A stretch of 64,000 nt of DNA from SZUA-584 sp040768905 (GTDB lineage: Bacteria > Bacillota > Clostridia > Christensenellales > SZUA-584): positions 1,860,001 through 1,924,000 of the forward strand of contig JAXGMA010000001.1 in assembly GCA_040768905.1 (NCBI GenBank). The letters run 5' to 3'. Below the pieces are notes generated by a model. That model ran no database searches, had not been told where the DNA came from, and worked only from the letters and a program-made list of their open reading frames with translations. Position 1 is the stretch's first letter; every line of letters starts with the position of its first letter. A program made the position numbers and the translations under genes. Shown piece after piece: positions 1 through 8,581 of the stretch.

Positions 1-109
1 TCTAAAAGAATTGCATTTTTTCTAAGCGGGCAAAGCCCAAGACGAGATGAGATGAGACAAGATGTGATTTTTGTTGGCGCAAAAAACAAGAATAGAGGAG
101 AAGAGAATC

Positions 110-1477
110 ATGAGTAAAAAAATACCCTTTAAAACTTATTTGACTGAGGATGAGCTGCCCAAGCAGTATTACAACATCGCCGCGGATATGCCCAATAAGC
201 CGCTGCCTTATTTGCATCCCATGACGCAAAAACCGGCAGCACCTGCGGATCTGGAACCGCTTTTTGCAAAGGCGCTCATCGAACAGGAAGTGTCAAGCGA
301 GCGCTATATCGACATCCCCAAAGAGGTCAGGGAAGTCTACGCTTCATTCCGTCCGTCGCCGCTTGTGCGCGCTTACAGGCTGGAGAAGGCGCTTGATACA
401 CCTGCGAAAATCTACTATAAATACGAAGGCAACAACCCCTCGGGCAGCCACAAACTAAACAGCGCCGTGCCTCAGGCCTTCTATAACAAGATCGAAGGCA
501 TCAAGAGGCTGTCCACGGAAACGGGCGCAGGCCAGTGGGGCAGCGCGCTTTCCATAGCAAGCCAGCTTTTCGGGCTTGAATGCACCGTCTATATGGTGCG
601 CGTGTCTTACGACCAGAAACCATACAGAAAGACGCTGATGCAGACTTACGGCGCCAACGTTATTGCAAGCCCTTCCATGGAAACAAACGCAGGCCGCGCG
701 ATACTCGCCAAAGATCCAGCCTCTCTCGGAAGCCTTGGTATCGCGATATCCGAGGCCGTTGAAGATGCCGCTATGCGCGAAGATACGCATTATACTCTCG
801 GCAGCGTGTTGAATCATGTGATCCTCCACCAGACGATTATCGGGCTTGAAGCCAAGAAGCAGTTTGAGAAGATAGACGAATATCCGGATATGATTATCGG
901 CTGCAACGGCGGCGGATCAAATTTCTCAGGCTGTGCGTTCCCGTTTTTGCATGATAACTTAAAGAAAGGCAATAAAACACAATTTGTTGCGGTCGAACCT
1001 TCGGCATGCCCGAAGCTGACCAAAGGCAAGTTTGCTTATGACTACGGCGATACCGCCAAGATGGCGCCCATCGCCAAGATGTACACGCTGGGGCACGATT
1101 TTATCCCGGCAGGCATCCATGCCGGCGGGCTGCGTTACCACGGCGATTCCGGGCTCTTGTCACAACTGTATCATGACGGTTTTGTCGGAGCGGCGGCCGT
1201 CAACCAGACGGATGTATTCAAAGCTGCTGTGCTTTTTGCACGCAGCGAGATTATACTGCCGGCGCCTGAATCTGCGCATGCCATTGCTTATGTGGTGGAA
1301 AAAGCGCTTGAGTGCAAACAGAACGGCGAAGCCAAGACTATTTTCTTCAACCTTTCGGGGCACGGCGATTTCGATCTTGCCGCCTATGAGGAATACCTTG
1401 CCGGAAACATCAAGGATGCCGAATACACAGAAGAGATGCTGAGGCAAGGCCTTTCCACGATACCGGAAATAGCATAA
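110..1477 (+). CDS. trpB: Tryptophan synthase beta chain, TrpB2 type
   Basis: A 455-residue PLP enzyme that condenses indole with serine to make tryptophan in the cytoplasm. The PLP lysine is Lys115 in GNNPSGSHKLNSA, and the phosphate-binding loop is seen as GCNGGGSNFSG near residue 265. The long N-terminal arm and overall length fit the TrpB2 subfamily rather than the roughly 400-residue TrpB1. ATG at 110 is chosen because GAGGAGAAG lies just upstream; an in-frame TTG at 71 lacks a site. No trpA or other trp gene is adjacent, so it may salvage free indole (inference). A terminator follows directly. Confidence 0.9.
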   Translation: MSKKIPFKTYLTEDELPKQYYNIAADMPNKPLPYLHPMTQKPAAPADLEPLFAKALIEQEVSSERYIDIPKEVREVYASFRPSPLVRAYRLEKALDTPAKIYYKYEGNNPSGSHKLNSAVPQAFYNKIEGIKRLSTETGAGQWGSALSIASQLFGLECTVYMVRVSYDQKPYRKTLMQTYGANVIASPSMETNAGRAILAKDPASLGSLGIAISEAVEDAAMREDTHYTLGSVLNHVILHQTIIGLEAKKQFEKIDEYPDMIIGCNGGGSNFSGCAFPFLHDNLKKGNKTQFVAVEPSACPKLTKGKFAYDYGDTAKMAPIAKMYTLGHDFIPAGIHAGGLRYHGDSGLLSQLYHDGFVGAAAVNQTDVFKAAVLFARSEIILPAPESAHAIAYVVEKALECKQNGEAKTIFFNLSGHGDFDLAAYEEYLAGNIKDAEYTEEMLRQGLSTIPEIA

Positions 1478-1484
1478 GAGCAAC

Positions 1485-1516
1485 AAAAAAAGCGGCTGCA
1501 TTGCGGCCGCTTTTTT
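1485..1516. terminator. Rho-independent terminator between trpB and purR
   Basis: AGCGGC and GCCGCT arms are flanked by an A run on the left and a T run on the right, so it can stop transcription from both strands. It sits between two convergent genes. Confidence 0.8.
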
Positions 1517-1569
1517 GCATCTGACAGTTTTCGATTCTATATACATAACAACGATAAAATGCGCCTATC

Positions 1570-2376
1570 TCAAACGGGATGGATAAGGATACTCTCGGAT
1601 GCCATATCAACGTCTTCAAGCATCAGCAGCGCTTTGTAGTTATCGATAAGCTTTTTCTCTGGCGAGCGCGTCACTATCGCCGCGCCAACACCCACAACGG
1701 TGACCGCAAACTCTTTCATCATCTCGCAAAGCGCATGCATGGTCCCGCCTCCGGCAATAAAATCATCGATCAGCAGCGCTTTTTGGCCGGCATTGACAGC
1801 GCGCTTTGAAAGCGACATCGTCATCATCCTACGTGAAGAACCCGCGAGGTAATTGATGGTCACGACCGAGCCTTCAGCGATCTTCAAATCACGGCGTGCG
1901 ACGATCAGCGGTTTTCCGAGAGCGCGGGCCACCAGCAACGCAAGCCCTACGCCTCTTGTTTCCATGGTAATCACAAAATCAGGATTGGTGCGCACAAACA
2001 TCCCGGCGAGGATATCGGACATCGGGCCTAAATATTTGGGATTCGAGAGCACATCCACCATATAAATATAGCCGCCAGGAAGAATACGCGAAGGCTCGCT
2101 GAGCAATGCGGACAGTTCATAAAGCATGGCCGTTTTTTGTTCGGGCGCCATGAACGGCACAAACCGCACACCGCCGCCTGCTCCAAGCGCGACTTCGATT
2201 TCTCCCTGCCCATAGCTTTTCAGCATGTTCTTCAGCATAGAAATATCTTCGCTCATTGTCGATTTAGCGACACCAAACATCTCGCAGAAAACCTTGAGCG
2301 AAAACGTATGCCCCGGCTCTTTAAGCAGCATGGCAGTGACGACGGCCAGCCGCGTTTTCCTGTCTGCCTTTTTCAT
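1570..2376 (-). CDS. purR: Pur operon repressor PurR (phosphoribosyltransferase-like)
   Basis: A 268-residue purine repressor of the Gram-positive type. An N-terminal winged helix (about 1-75, with VAKSTMSEDISMLKNML) is followed by a type I phosphoribosyltransferase fold (about 80-268). The PRPP loop is visible as LLIDDFIAGGGTMHAL near residue 205. In the family, PRPP binding relieves repression of purine genes. The start at 2376 has AGGAG seven bases upstream. It converges on trpB and diverges from the nfeD-floA operon; no pur gene is present in the window. Confidence 0.9.
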   Translation of the reverse strand: MKKADRKTRLAVVTAMLLKEPGHTFSLKVFCEMFGVAKSTMSEDISMLKNMLKSYGQGEIEVALGAGGGVRFVPFMAPEQKTAMLYELSALLSEPSRILPGGYIYMVDVLSNPKYLGPMSDILAGMFVRTNPDFVITMETRGVGLALLVARALGKPLIVARRDLKIAEGSVVTINYLAGSSRRMMTMSLSKRAVNAGQKALLIDDFIAGGGTMHALCEMMKEFAVTVVGVGAAIVTRSPEKKLIDNYKALLMLEDVDMASESILIHPV

Positions 2377-2543
2377 AACCGTACTCCTCAAAATGAATCT
2401 TGATATCATTATAGTGCTATTTTGCTTTTTTTTAAATAGCTGCGTATAAGTTTCATGCCAAATTTTAAATGGGGCCAAAAAAAACCGGATCAATGATAAA
2501 ATGCTTCACAAAAAGTTTAGAAGAATAGAATATGCCATTTTGA

Positions 2544-2561
2544 TGTATATTGTGTTATACT
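2544..2561 (+). promoter_or_regulatory. Weak -10 region upstream of the nfeD-floA operon
   Basis: TATACT at 2556-2561 is a reasonable -10, about 40 bases before the nfeD start. The best -35 (ATGCCA, 18-base spacer, starting near 2532) is poor. No clear PurR operator pair was recognised between purR and nfeD. Confidence 0.35.
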
Positions 2562-2600
2562 TTATGCGCAGACATAAGATATACGAGGGGGGGAATAAGC

Positions 2601-3104
2601 ATGGGCTTGTTCGAAACCATCAACATCGTTTCGGTTGTTTTGTTCTTCGCGGGCATGGTTCTTCTCATGATTGAATTGTTCATACCCGGTTTCGGCATAT
2701 TCGGCGGGCTCGGGCTTGTTGCTTTGGTTCTTTGTATCGTGTTTCAGGCGCAAAGCGTGCTTGAAGCGTTGGTTTTGGTTCTCATCATCGGCGGGCTCGT
2801 CGTGTTGCTTGCGCTGCTCGCAGCCCGAAGTTTCAAGCGCGGCTGGCTTTACCGCTCTTCCATCGTGCTCAAAGACACAGCGCAAAGAGAGCAAGGCTAT
2901 GTCGCCAATCAGGATCTTTCACGTTTTACGGGACAGACGGGAGTCAGCCTCACGCCTCTTCGCCCAGCCGGCACGGCAGTTTTCGGCAGAGAAAAAGCAG
3001 ATGTCATAACAGACGGCGAGTATATCCCGAGCGGCGCGCGTGTTGAAGTGGTGCGCGTGGTCGGATCCCGCATTTTTGTCAAACAAACGGAGGGGCCGTC
3101 TTGA
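2601..3104 (+). CDS. NfeD-family membrane protein
   Basis: A 167-residue protein with three N-terminal hydrophobic segments (about 5-85) and a C-terminal OB-like domain (about 105-167), the short NfeD form without a protease domain. NfeD proteins are encoded next to flotillins and SPFH proteins and act with them in membrane microdomains. ATG at 2601 follows a GAGGGGGG site. It is the first gene of a four-gene operon; its stop overlaps the TTG start of the next gene. Confidence 0.85.
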   Translation: MGLFETINIVSVVLFFAGMVLLMIELFIPGFGIFGGLGLVALVLCIVFQAQSVLEALVLVLIIGGLVVLLALLAARSFKRGWLYRSSIVLKDTAQREQGYVANQDLSRFTGQTGVSLTPLRPAGTAVFGREKADVITDGEYIPSGARVEVVRVVGSRIFVKQTEGPS

Positions 3105-3307
3105 AATACTGCCCCGTGTGCAAAACTGATTATTCTGACAAGGCAGAGTTCTGCAAAAAATGCGAAGCCTTGCTTCTTGCCAAAACAGCAGAAAAAGAGC
3201 CCGCCAAGACAGACTTTAAGCGGCTTTTCAGGCTTTGTCTCTACACTGGCGCTTTCATCGTTTTTATCATGCTGCTCTATTATTTGATCGTGCTGATTAT
3301 AAAATAA
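3101..3307 (+). CDS. Small zinc-ribbon membrane protein
   Basis: A 68-residue protein with an N-terminal zinc ribbon (CPVC at 4-7 and CKKC at 18-21) and one C-terminal transmembrane helix (about 45-67). The TTG start overlaps the nfeD stop and is preceded by GGAGGGG, indicating translational coupling. Its place between nfeD and floA suggests a role with the flotillin, which is inference; the family has no function I can name. Confidence 0.75.
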   Translation: MKYCPVCKTDYSDKAEFCKKCEALLLAKTAEKEPAKTDFKRLFRLCLYTGAFIVFIMLLYYLIVLIIK

Positions 3308-3353
3308 TTTTGATTTGGTACACAAATACTATTAATAAAGGAGTTGAACGATT

Positions 3354-4346
3354 ATGTGGGATATATGGGTCATCATCGCGGTCATCGCCGCAGGCTTTAT
3401 CTTTCTCGTCTTGTTCTTTAGCTTTGTGCCCGTTCGTCTGTGGATAGCTGCAAGGGCAGCAGGCGTCAAGCTGGGGATCTTTTCGCTGGTGGGCATGCGC
3501 CTGCGGAAAATTCCGCCGGCCAACATTGCTAACCCTTTGATCAAAGCGGTCAAGGCCGGGATCACCGTGACGACCGATATGCTTGAACAGCATTATCTCG
3601 CGGGCGGAAACGTAGACAGGGTCGTGGATGCGCTTATCGCGGCGCAAAAGGCCGATATCCCGCTCGATTTCAAGCGCGCCACCGCCATTGACCTAGCAGG
3701 GCGCGATGTGCTGACCGCTGTGAAAATGAGCGTCAACCCGAAAGTGATCGAGACGCCCGTTGTAGCGGCCATCGCAAAAGACGGCATTGAGCTGAAAGCC
3801 AAAGCGCGCGTCACTGTGCGTGCCAATATCGACAGGCTCGTCGGCGGTGCAGGAGAAGAAACGGTCATCGCGCGCGTGGGCGAAGGCATTGTCACCACCG
3901 TGGGTTCGGCACTCACACATAAGCAGGTTCTCGAAAACCCGGATCTGATCTCCAAGACCGTGCTTTCCAAAGGCCTCGACGCAGGCACGGCTTTTGAGAT
4001 CCTCTCCATTGACATCGCAGACGTCGACGTCGGGCGCAACATCGGCGCACAGCTGCAGATAGACCAGGCTCAGGCCGATAAGAAGATTGCACAGGCCAAA
4101 GCGGAAGAACGCCGTGCCATGGCTGTCGCCAGAGAGCAGGAGATGCAGGCATCCGTTCAGGAGATGCGCGCCAAGGTCGTGGAAGCCGAAGCGGAAATCC
4201 CGCGCGCCATGGCGCAGGCTTTCAAAGAAGGTAATCTTGGCATCATGGATTACTACAAAATGAAAAACGTGATGGCAGATACAAGCATGCGTGATGCGAT
4301 ATCAGGCGCAGCCAAACCAAAGGTTGATACCGATACGCAGGATTAG
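3354..4346 (+). CDS. floA: Flotillin-like protein FloA
   Basis: A 330-residue membrane microdomain scaffold. The N-terminal hydrophobic hairpin (about 4-28) is followed by the SPFH-type domain, with [19 protein letters not shown] at 37-55, and by an Ala/Glu/Gln-rich coiled coil (about 235-290), the flotillin region. Length and sequence match the YqfA/FloA family closely. ATG at 3354 has AGGAG upstream. It lies downstream of nfeD, the usual arrangement in Firmicutes. Confidence 0.93.
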   Translation: MWDIWVIIAVIAAGFIFLVLFFSFVPVRLWIAARAAGVKLGIFSLVGMRLRKIPPANIANPLIKAVKAGITVTTDMLEQHYLAGGNVDRVVDALIAAQKADIPLDFKRATAIDLAGRDVLTAVKMSVNPKVIETPVVAAIAKDGIELKAKARVTVRANIDRLVGGAGEETVIARVGEGIVTTVGSALTHKQVLENPDLISKTVLSKGLDAGTAFEILSIDIADVDVGRNIGAQLQIDQAQADKKIAQAKAEERRAMAVAREQEMQASVQEMRAKVVEAEAEIPRAMAQAFKEGNLGIMDYYKMKNVMADTSMRDAISGAAKPKVDTDTQD

Positions 4347-4355
4347 GCGGACACT

Positions 4356-4889
4356 ATGGAAATTATTCTGTTTGCCATTGTCGGCATCATCGTTGCCGTG
4401 ATTTCTGCGGCAACAAAAAAGAAACCGAAAAAACAGGACGGCGAACAGCAGGCCGAGCAGCCTGTGCGCCCGCATATCAGCGATATTCAGCGCGCGCTCA
4501 TGTTTATTGATGAGTTTGACAAAGGTGTCCCCTCTGCGCCTTCGCAGCAAACACAAGAACCTCAGCCGGCACAAGGCGCCTCATCCTGGGCCCGCAGCCC
4601 GCGCGTGGAAGAAATGACGTCTATGGAAGGCCAATCAACATGGAACGGCGTGCAGCACCGTGAACCGCCGGTTCGAAAAAGGCCTGCTGCCGCAAAACCC
4701 GTCGGCGCTGTGCTGGGCAAGTACGCAGGCGTTCAGCTTGACCGTATGGATGATGCTGAGCAGGATGACAAAAAAATCGGACTCGTTCATCTTGGCGCAG
4801 CTCAAAAAGGCTCACTGGAACTGGGGTTCAGTAAAAATGAGCTTGTCCGCGCCATCGTTTATTCCGAGATACTCTCAAAAAAGTTCTGA
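4356..4889 (+). CDS. Unknown membrane-anchored protein of the floA operon
   Basis: A 177-residue protein with one N-terminal transmembrane helix (about 2-19), a basic KKKPKK stretch, a Pro/Gln-rich low-complexity linker (about 27-115) and a short conserved-looking C-terminal segment ending SKNELVRAIVYSEIL. The C-terminal segment resembles the end of small proteins encoded beside floA in other Clostridia, but I cannot assign a function. It starts nine bases after floA stops, so it is surely co-transcribed, and a terminator follows. Confidence 0.75.
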   Translation: MEIILFAIVGIIVAVISAATKKKPKKQDGEQQAEQPVRPHISDIQRALMFIDEFDKGVPSAPSQQTQEPQPAQGASSWARSPRVEEMTSMEGQSTWNGVQHREPPVRKRPAAAKPVGAVLGKYAGVQLDRMDDAEQDDKKIGLVHLGAAQKGSLELGFSKNELVRAIVYSEILSKKF

Positions 4890-4897
4890 CTTTTCTC

Positions 4898-4928
4898 AAA
4901 GCCTTCTGCTCTGGCAGAAGGCTTTTTT
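4898..4928 (+). terminator. Terminator of the nfeD-floA operon
   Basis: An 11-base-pair stem (AAAGCCTTCTG at 4898-4908 with CAGAAGGCTTT at 4915-4925), a six-base loop and a T run. Confidence 0.88.
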
Positions 4929-4986
4929 CATTATAGCGAGAAAATGCATGTGTTCAATCAGGCTTAACGCAATTTAAAAATATGTT

Positions 4987-5015
4987 TTGTCTTGAATGTA
5001 TGTATTTGGTATAAT
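4987..5015 (+). promoter_or_regulatory. Sigma-A promoter of the S9 peptidase gene
   Basis: TTGTCT (4987-4992), a 17-base spacer and a perfect TATAAT (5010-5015), about 48 bases before the start codon. Confidence 0.65.
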
Positions 5016-5063
5016 AGTTTGCATCATTGTTGTGCGTAATGTGACGGCTTTTTGGAGGATACG

Positions 5064-7034
5064 ATGAAAAGAACTTCTTTGCTTGCATTGTTGATGGCTT
5101 TGGTATTTGTACTGACAGGCTGCAGCATGATTTTTGGCTGGATGCAGCAAGCATTTGAACAGGATACAGCCACCCTGCCCACACTTCCGCCCAAAAACAG
5201 TTCCTTGATACCGCTCGAAGTGCTTACCGGGTTTGTTGAATATACGACACCACAGCTTTCGCCCGACGGAACCCTGATACTGTACAGACATATGAACGAC
5301 TACCGGGACGATATCATCGTTGAAGACTGGCGCACAGGCACGCAGACGTTTATCAGCTGGCCGGAAGAAGCAGGCGGCATACCGCGCTTTAGCTTTGCGC
5401 CGGACGGCCGTACCATTCTGTTTTTTGTGGACGTCATGGGCGATGAAAATTTCGGGCTTTATACGTCCGACCTCATTTCCGGAGAAACAAAAACGCTGCT
5501 GCCCGGCGGAGAGAACAACTGCTATTATGTCTCCTTCGTGCCGGAAAATGACGATGAGATCTATATCGCGCTTTTAAACCGCGTCACATCAGCTTATGAT
5601 CTGTATATCCTCAATTATAAAACAGGCCAAAAGCAGCTTGTTCTTAAAAACCCGGGTGATATACGGCGTTTTATCATTGATCAAAGCGGCAGGCTGCGTC
5701 TTATCACACGCACAGATGAGCACGCAGGCAGCCATGTCTGGCATACCAGCGGCACGCCTTCCGTGCTTTTTGACGAAAAAGAATGGACAAAAATTCTCTC
5801 ATGGGACTATGAAGATGCGGACACGAGCGGTGTTCTGAGCATCATGCAGGACGATACGCGTGTGTTGTTCATTGATTCGCAGCACACCAACACCACCACT
5901 CTGTGCACATTCAACATCGAAACGGGACAAACAGAAACGATATTCAATGATCCGGACTATGATCTGCGCGGTTCCTGGACTGATCTTGAGCTTGATGCCG
6001 TCACGGCCGTATCCACAGAGGGTGCTTATATTGAGTGGCATGTGCTGGGTGAGAGCTTTGAAGACGATTACCAAGCGCTCAGCAATGTCGGCGGCGTATT
6101 CGATATTGTAGACTCGAGCTTAGACGATACCTATTGGATCGTCTCGTATCATTCGGATGTAGCCGAAACGGATTACTATATCTATGACATGGACGCAAAA
6201 AAGGCCTCTTTCCTTTTCAATGCCCGCCCGCAGCTTTTAGACTATGATTTTGCGCCTATGGAGCCTTTTTCTTACAGGGCTTCCGACGGGCTTCTCATTG
6301 AAGGCTATGTTACGTTCCCCAAAGGATCGGGCAACAAGAATCTGCCCACTGTGGTGCTCGTGCATGGCGGCCCCTGGGCCAGAGACAGCTGGGGCTTCAA
6401 CTTTGAGACACAGCTGCTTGCCAACCGGGGATACGCTGTGCTGCAGGTCAATTTCCGCGGTTCCACAGGCTTCGGCAAAGATTTTATACGCGCAGGCGAT
6501 CTGGAATGGGGCGGTAAAATGCACCAGGACATTCTTGACGCTGTGGATCATGCCGTCAGCAAGGGCTGGACAGACCCTGAACGCGTGGGTGTGTACGGCG
6601 CCTCCTACGGCGGGTACGAGGCACTGGTCTGCGCCGCGTTTTCTTCCGATGTTTTTGCATGTGCGGTAGACGCTTTTGGGCCGTCAAGCCTGATCACGTT
6701 CTTGGAAACGCTGCCTGCGCAGTGGTCAACTGAACGTCAGAGCCTTTTGCGGGCCATAGGCGATCCCGATACGGATGAAGCTTTTATGAAATCGCGCTCG
6801 CCGCTGTACCACGCAGATCAGATAAATATCCCGCTGCTGATCGCGCAGGGAGGCAACGATGTGAGAGTCGTGCAGCGCGAATCCGACCAGATGGTGGAAG
6901 CGCTCAGAAAAGCAGGCGTGCCCGTTGTCTATCTTTTGTTTCCGGACAGCGGCCACGGGCTCAACTCCTACCAGGACATGCACAGGTTTTATTCAGCCTT
7001 GGAGAAGTTTTTTGCCAAACACCTTTTAGAATAA
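5064..7034 (+). CDS. S9-family prolyl oligopeptidase-like lipoprotein
   Basis: A 656-residue exported serine peptidase. A signal peptide ends in the lipobox LTGC (Cys20), so it is probably anchored outside the membrane. Residues about 50-400 form a WD40-like beta-propeller (SPDGTLILYRH, APDGRTILFF). The alpha/beta hydrolase domain follows, with Ser514 in GASYGGYEA, Asp599 in GGNDVRV and His631 in DSGHGLN, a complete triad in the order known for the acylaminoacyl/dipeptidyl peptidase group. ATG at 5064 has GGAGGA upstream. It appears monocistronic. Confidence 0.9.
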   Translation: MKRTSLLALLMALVFVLTGCSMIFGWMQQAFEQDTATLPTLPPKNSSLIPLEVLTGFVEYTTPQLSPDGTLILYRHMNDYRDDIIVEDWRTGTQTFISWPEEAGGIPRFSFAPDGRTILFFVDVMGDENFGLYTSDLISGETKTLLPGGENNCYYVSFVPENDDEIYIALLNRVTSAYDLYILNYKTGQKQLVLKNPGDIRRFIIDQSGRLRLITRTDEHAGSHVWHTSGTPSVLFDEKEWTKILSWDYEDADTSGVLSIMQDDTRVLFIDSQHTNTTTLCTFNIETGQTETIFNDPDYDLRGSWTDLELDAVTAVSTEGAYIEWHVLGESFEDDYQALSNVGGVFDIVDSSLDDTYWIVSYHSDVAETDYYIYDMDAKKASFLFNARPQLLDYDFAPMEPFSYRASDGLLIEGYVTFPKGSGNKNLPTVVLVHGGPWARDSWGFNFETQLLANRGYAVLQVNFRGSTGFGKDFIRAGDLEWGGKMHQDILDAVDHAVSKGWTDPERVGVYGASYGGYEALVCAAFSSDVFACAVDAFGPSSLITFLETLPAQWSTERQSLLRAIGDPDTDEAFMKSRSPLYHADQINIPLLIAQGGNDVRVVQRESDQMVEALRKAGVPVVYLLFPDSGHGLNSYQDMHRFYSALEKFFAKHLLE

Positions 7035-7126
7035 GTACCTTTTAAAGAGTCATTGCATTACGGAGTTATATACGTGTGTTACCGCACATTGGTCACAAAC
7101 AGATCAATGCCCGCATCAGCCACAAT

Positions 7127-7642
7127 TTAATAGGTGTCCGTATGCACCATATGCTTATGGAAATTTTTATGCGGCTGGATCGTTTTGTCCGGATAGCCTA
7201 TTGAAAGAACGGAAAACGGCATGATGTGCGAAGGTATACCGAAAAGGGTGCGTACTTTGTCCATCTCCTTCTCTTTCGGGTAAAGCCCCAAGTAAACGCC
7301 GCCGAGCCCCTGAACCTGTGCAGCCAGCAATATGCACATTGAGCTGCATGCGCAGTCCTGTATAAAAAACTCAGCTGTGCTTGCGCGGTAGCCGTTGGCA
7401 TTGGCCATCACGATCATACACAGAGGCGCTTTTTTCAGCATGCTCCACTGCGGAATGATCTGGGAAAGAGCGGCCAGCTTTACAGCGTCTCTGACCACGA
7501 GAAATTCCCACGGCTGCGAGTTCATCGCAGACGGGGCGTACATGCCCGCTTTGAGCAGGTTGCCGATCACGTCTTCGGGCACCGGCGCATCCTTATAAAC
7601 ACGGTAACTGCGCCTTTCAAGAATGGCTTTGAGTCCTTCCAT
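7127..7642 (-). CDS. Nitroreductase-family FMN oxidoreductase
   Basis: A 171-residue flavoprotein. ERRSYRVYKDAPVPEDV and APSAMNSQPWEFLVV are the FMN-binding signatures of the nitroreductase family, and a GLGGVYLGLYP stretch follows. Substrate cannot be told from sequence. Two ATGs six bases apart are possible; the second (7642) has AAGGAG at ideal spacing while the first overlaps the upstream stop. It forms a two-gene operon with the short-chain dehydrogenase upstream. Confidence 0.87.
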   Translation of the reverse strand: MEGLKAILERRSYRVYKDAPVPEDVIGNLLKAGMYAPSAMNSQPWEFLVVRDAVKLAALSQIIPQWSMLKKAPLCMIVMANANGYRASTAEFFIQDCACSSMCILLAAQVQGLGGVYLGLYPKEKEMDKVRTLFGIPSHIMPFSVLSIGYPDKTIQPHKNFHKHMVHTDTY

Positions 7643-7644
7643 GA

Positions 7645-8520
7645 TCATTTCTCCTTAAACTGTTTATCAAATGTCCAGGCCGCATCATGCGGGGGATCTT
7701 TTTTCAGATAAATACTGCGCATCACAAATTCGATGAGCCTTCTTGGCGCTAATTTTGCGGCCATATAAAACAATTTGTACAGCAGGCCGACCGACAGTTT
7801 CACCGGCAGGTTTTTCATCTTCGCAGCTTTAAGAACCAGCGTTGCACACCGTTCCGGCCCTTCTGAAACCAGCTCTGAACGTATCATCTCATAAAGCGCA
7901 CGCTCGAAAGGCTGCCTGTAACGTGTCTGAGCGGTCTTTTGCGTAAAACGGCGCTTTTGCGTAAATCCGGTGCGCGTATCGCCCGGCTCTATCACACAGG
8001 CGCGGATACCAAACGGCCTTACCTCCAGCCTCAGCGTGGCGGTGAGCATCAGCAGCGCCGCCTTGGCAGAGCTGTACATGGCCTGAAAAGGTATCGGGAA
8101 ACTTGACGCCATAGAGCCGATGTTGATCACTGTACCGCCGCCTGCTTCCCGCATCAGCGGCAGGACATGATGCAGCACAGACACAACACCGAAAAAACAA
8201 ACATCGAACTGGGCGCGTGCCTCGGCGGCCGTCGTTTCCTCGATGGCGCCCGCGATACCGCTGCCCGCCGCATTGACCAACACATCAATGCGTGCGTGGC
8301 GCTCAGCGATATATTCAACCGCTGCTGCAACGGATTCTTCATTCTCGACCGTCATGGGAAGCATTGTATATGTTGCGTCTCGCTCCCCGGCTGTTTCGTA
8401 AGCTGCGTGCCGGGATGTGCCGTAAACAATATAGCCGTCTTTGGCCATGGCAGCCGCAACAGCCTGGCCGATACCAGAGCTTGCGCCTGTCACAAGAGCC
8501 ACTTTTCTTTTTTTCTTCAT
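7645..8520 (-). CDS. Short-chain dehydrogenase/reductase
   Basis: A 291-residue classical SDR. It shows the cofactor motif TGASSGIG (residues 11-18), the structural NAAGSG motif, the catalytic Ser in INIGSMAS and YSSAK as the Tyr-Lys pair. The C-terminal extension (about 215-291) resembles membrane-associated SDRs acting on lipid or steroid-like substrates, but the substrate is not known. The gene overlaps the nitroreductase by translational coupling. Its own ribosome binding site is weak. Confidence 0.87.
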   Translation of the reverse strand: MKKKRKVALVTGASSGIGQAVAAAMAKDGYIVYGTSRHAAYETAGERDATYTMLPMTVENEESVAAAVEYIAERHARIDVLVNAAGSGIAGAIEETTAAEARAQFDVCFFGVVSVLHHVLPLMREAGGGTVINIGSMASSFPIPFQAMYSSAKAALLMLTATLRLEVRPFGIRACVIEPGDTRTGFTQKRRFTQKTAQTRYRQPFERALYEMIRSELVSEGPERCATLVLKAAKMKNLPVKLSVGLLYKLFYMAAKLAPRRLIEFVMRSIYLKKDPPHDAAWTFDKQFKEK

Positions 8521-8581
8521 AGCACCATTCTATAAAACCTTTTTGTTTTATTCAAGGTCAGCTGTGCAAAACTTGCAGGTT

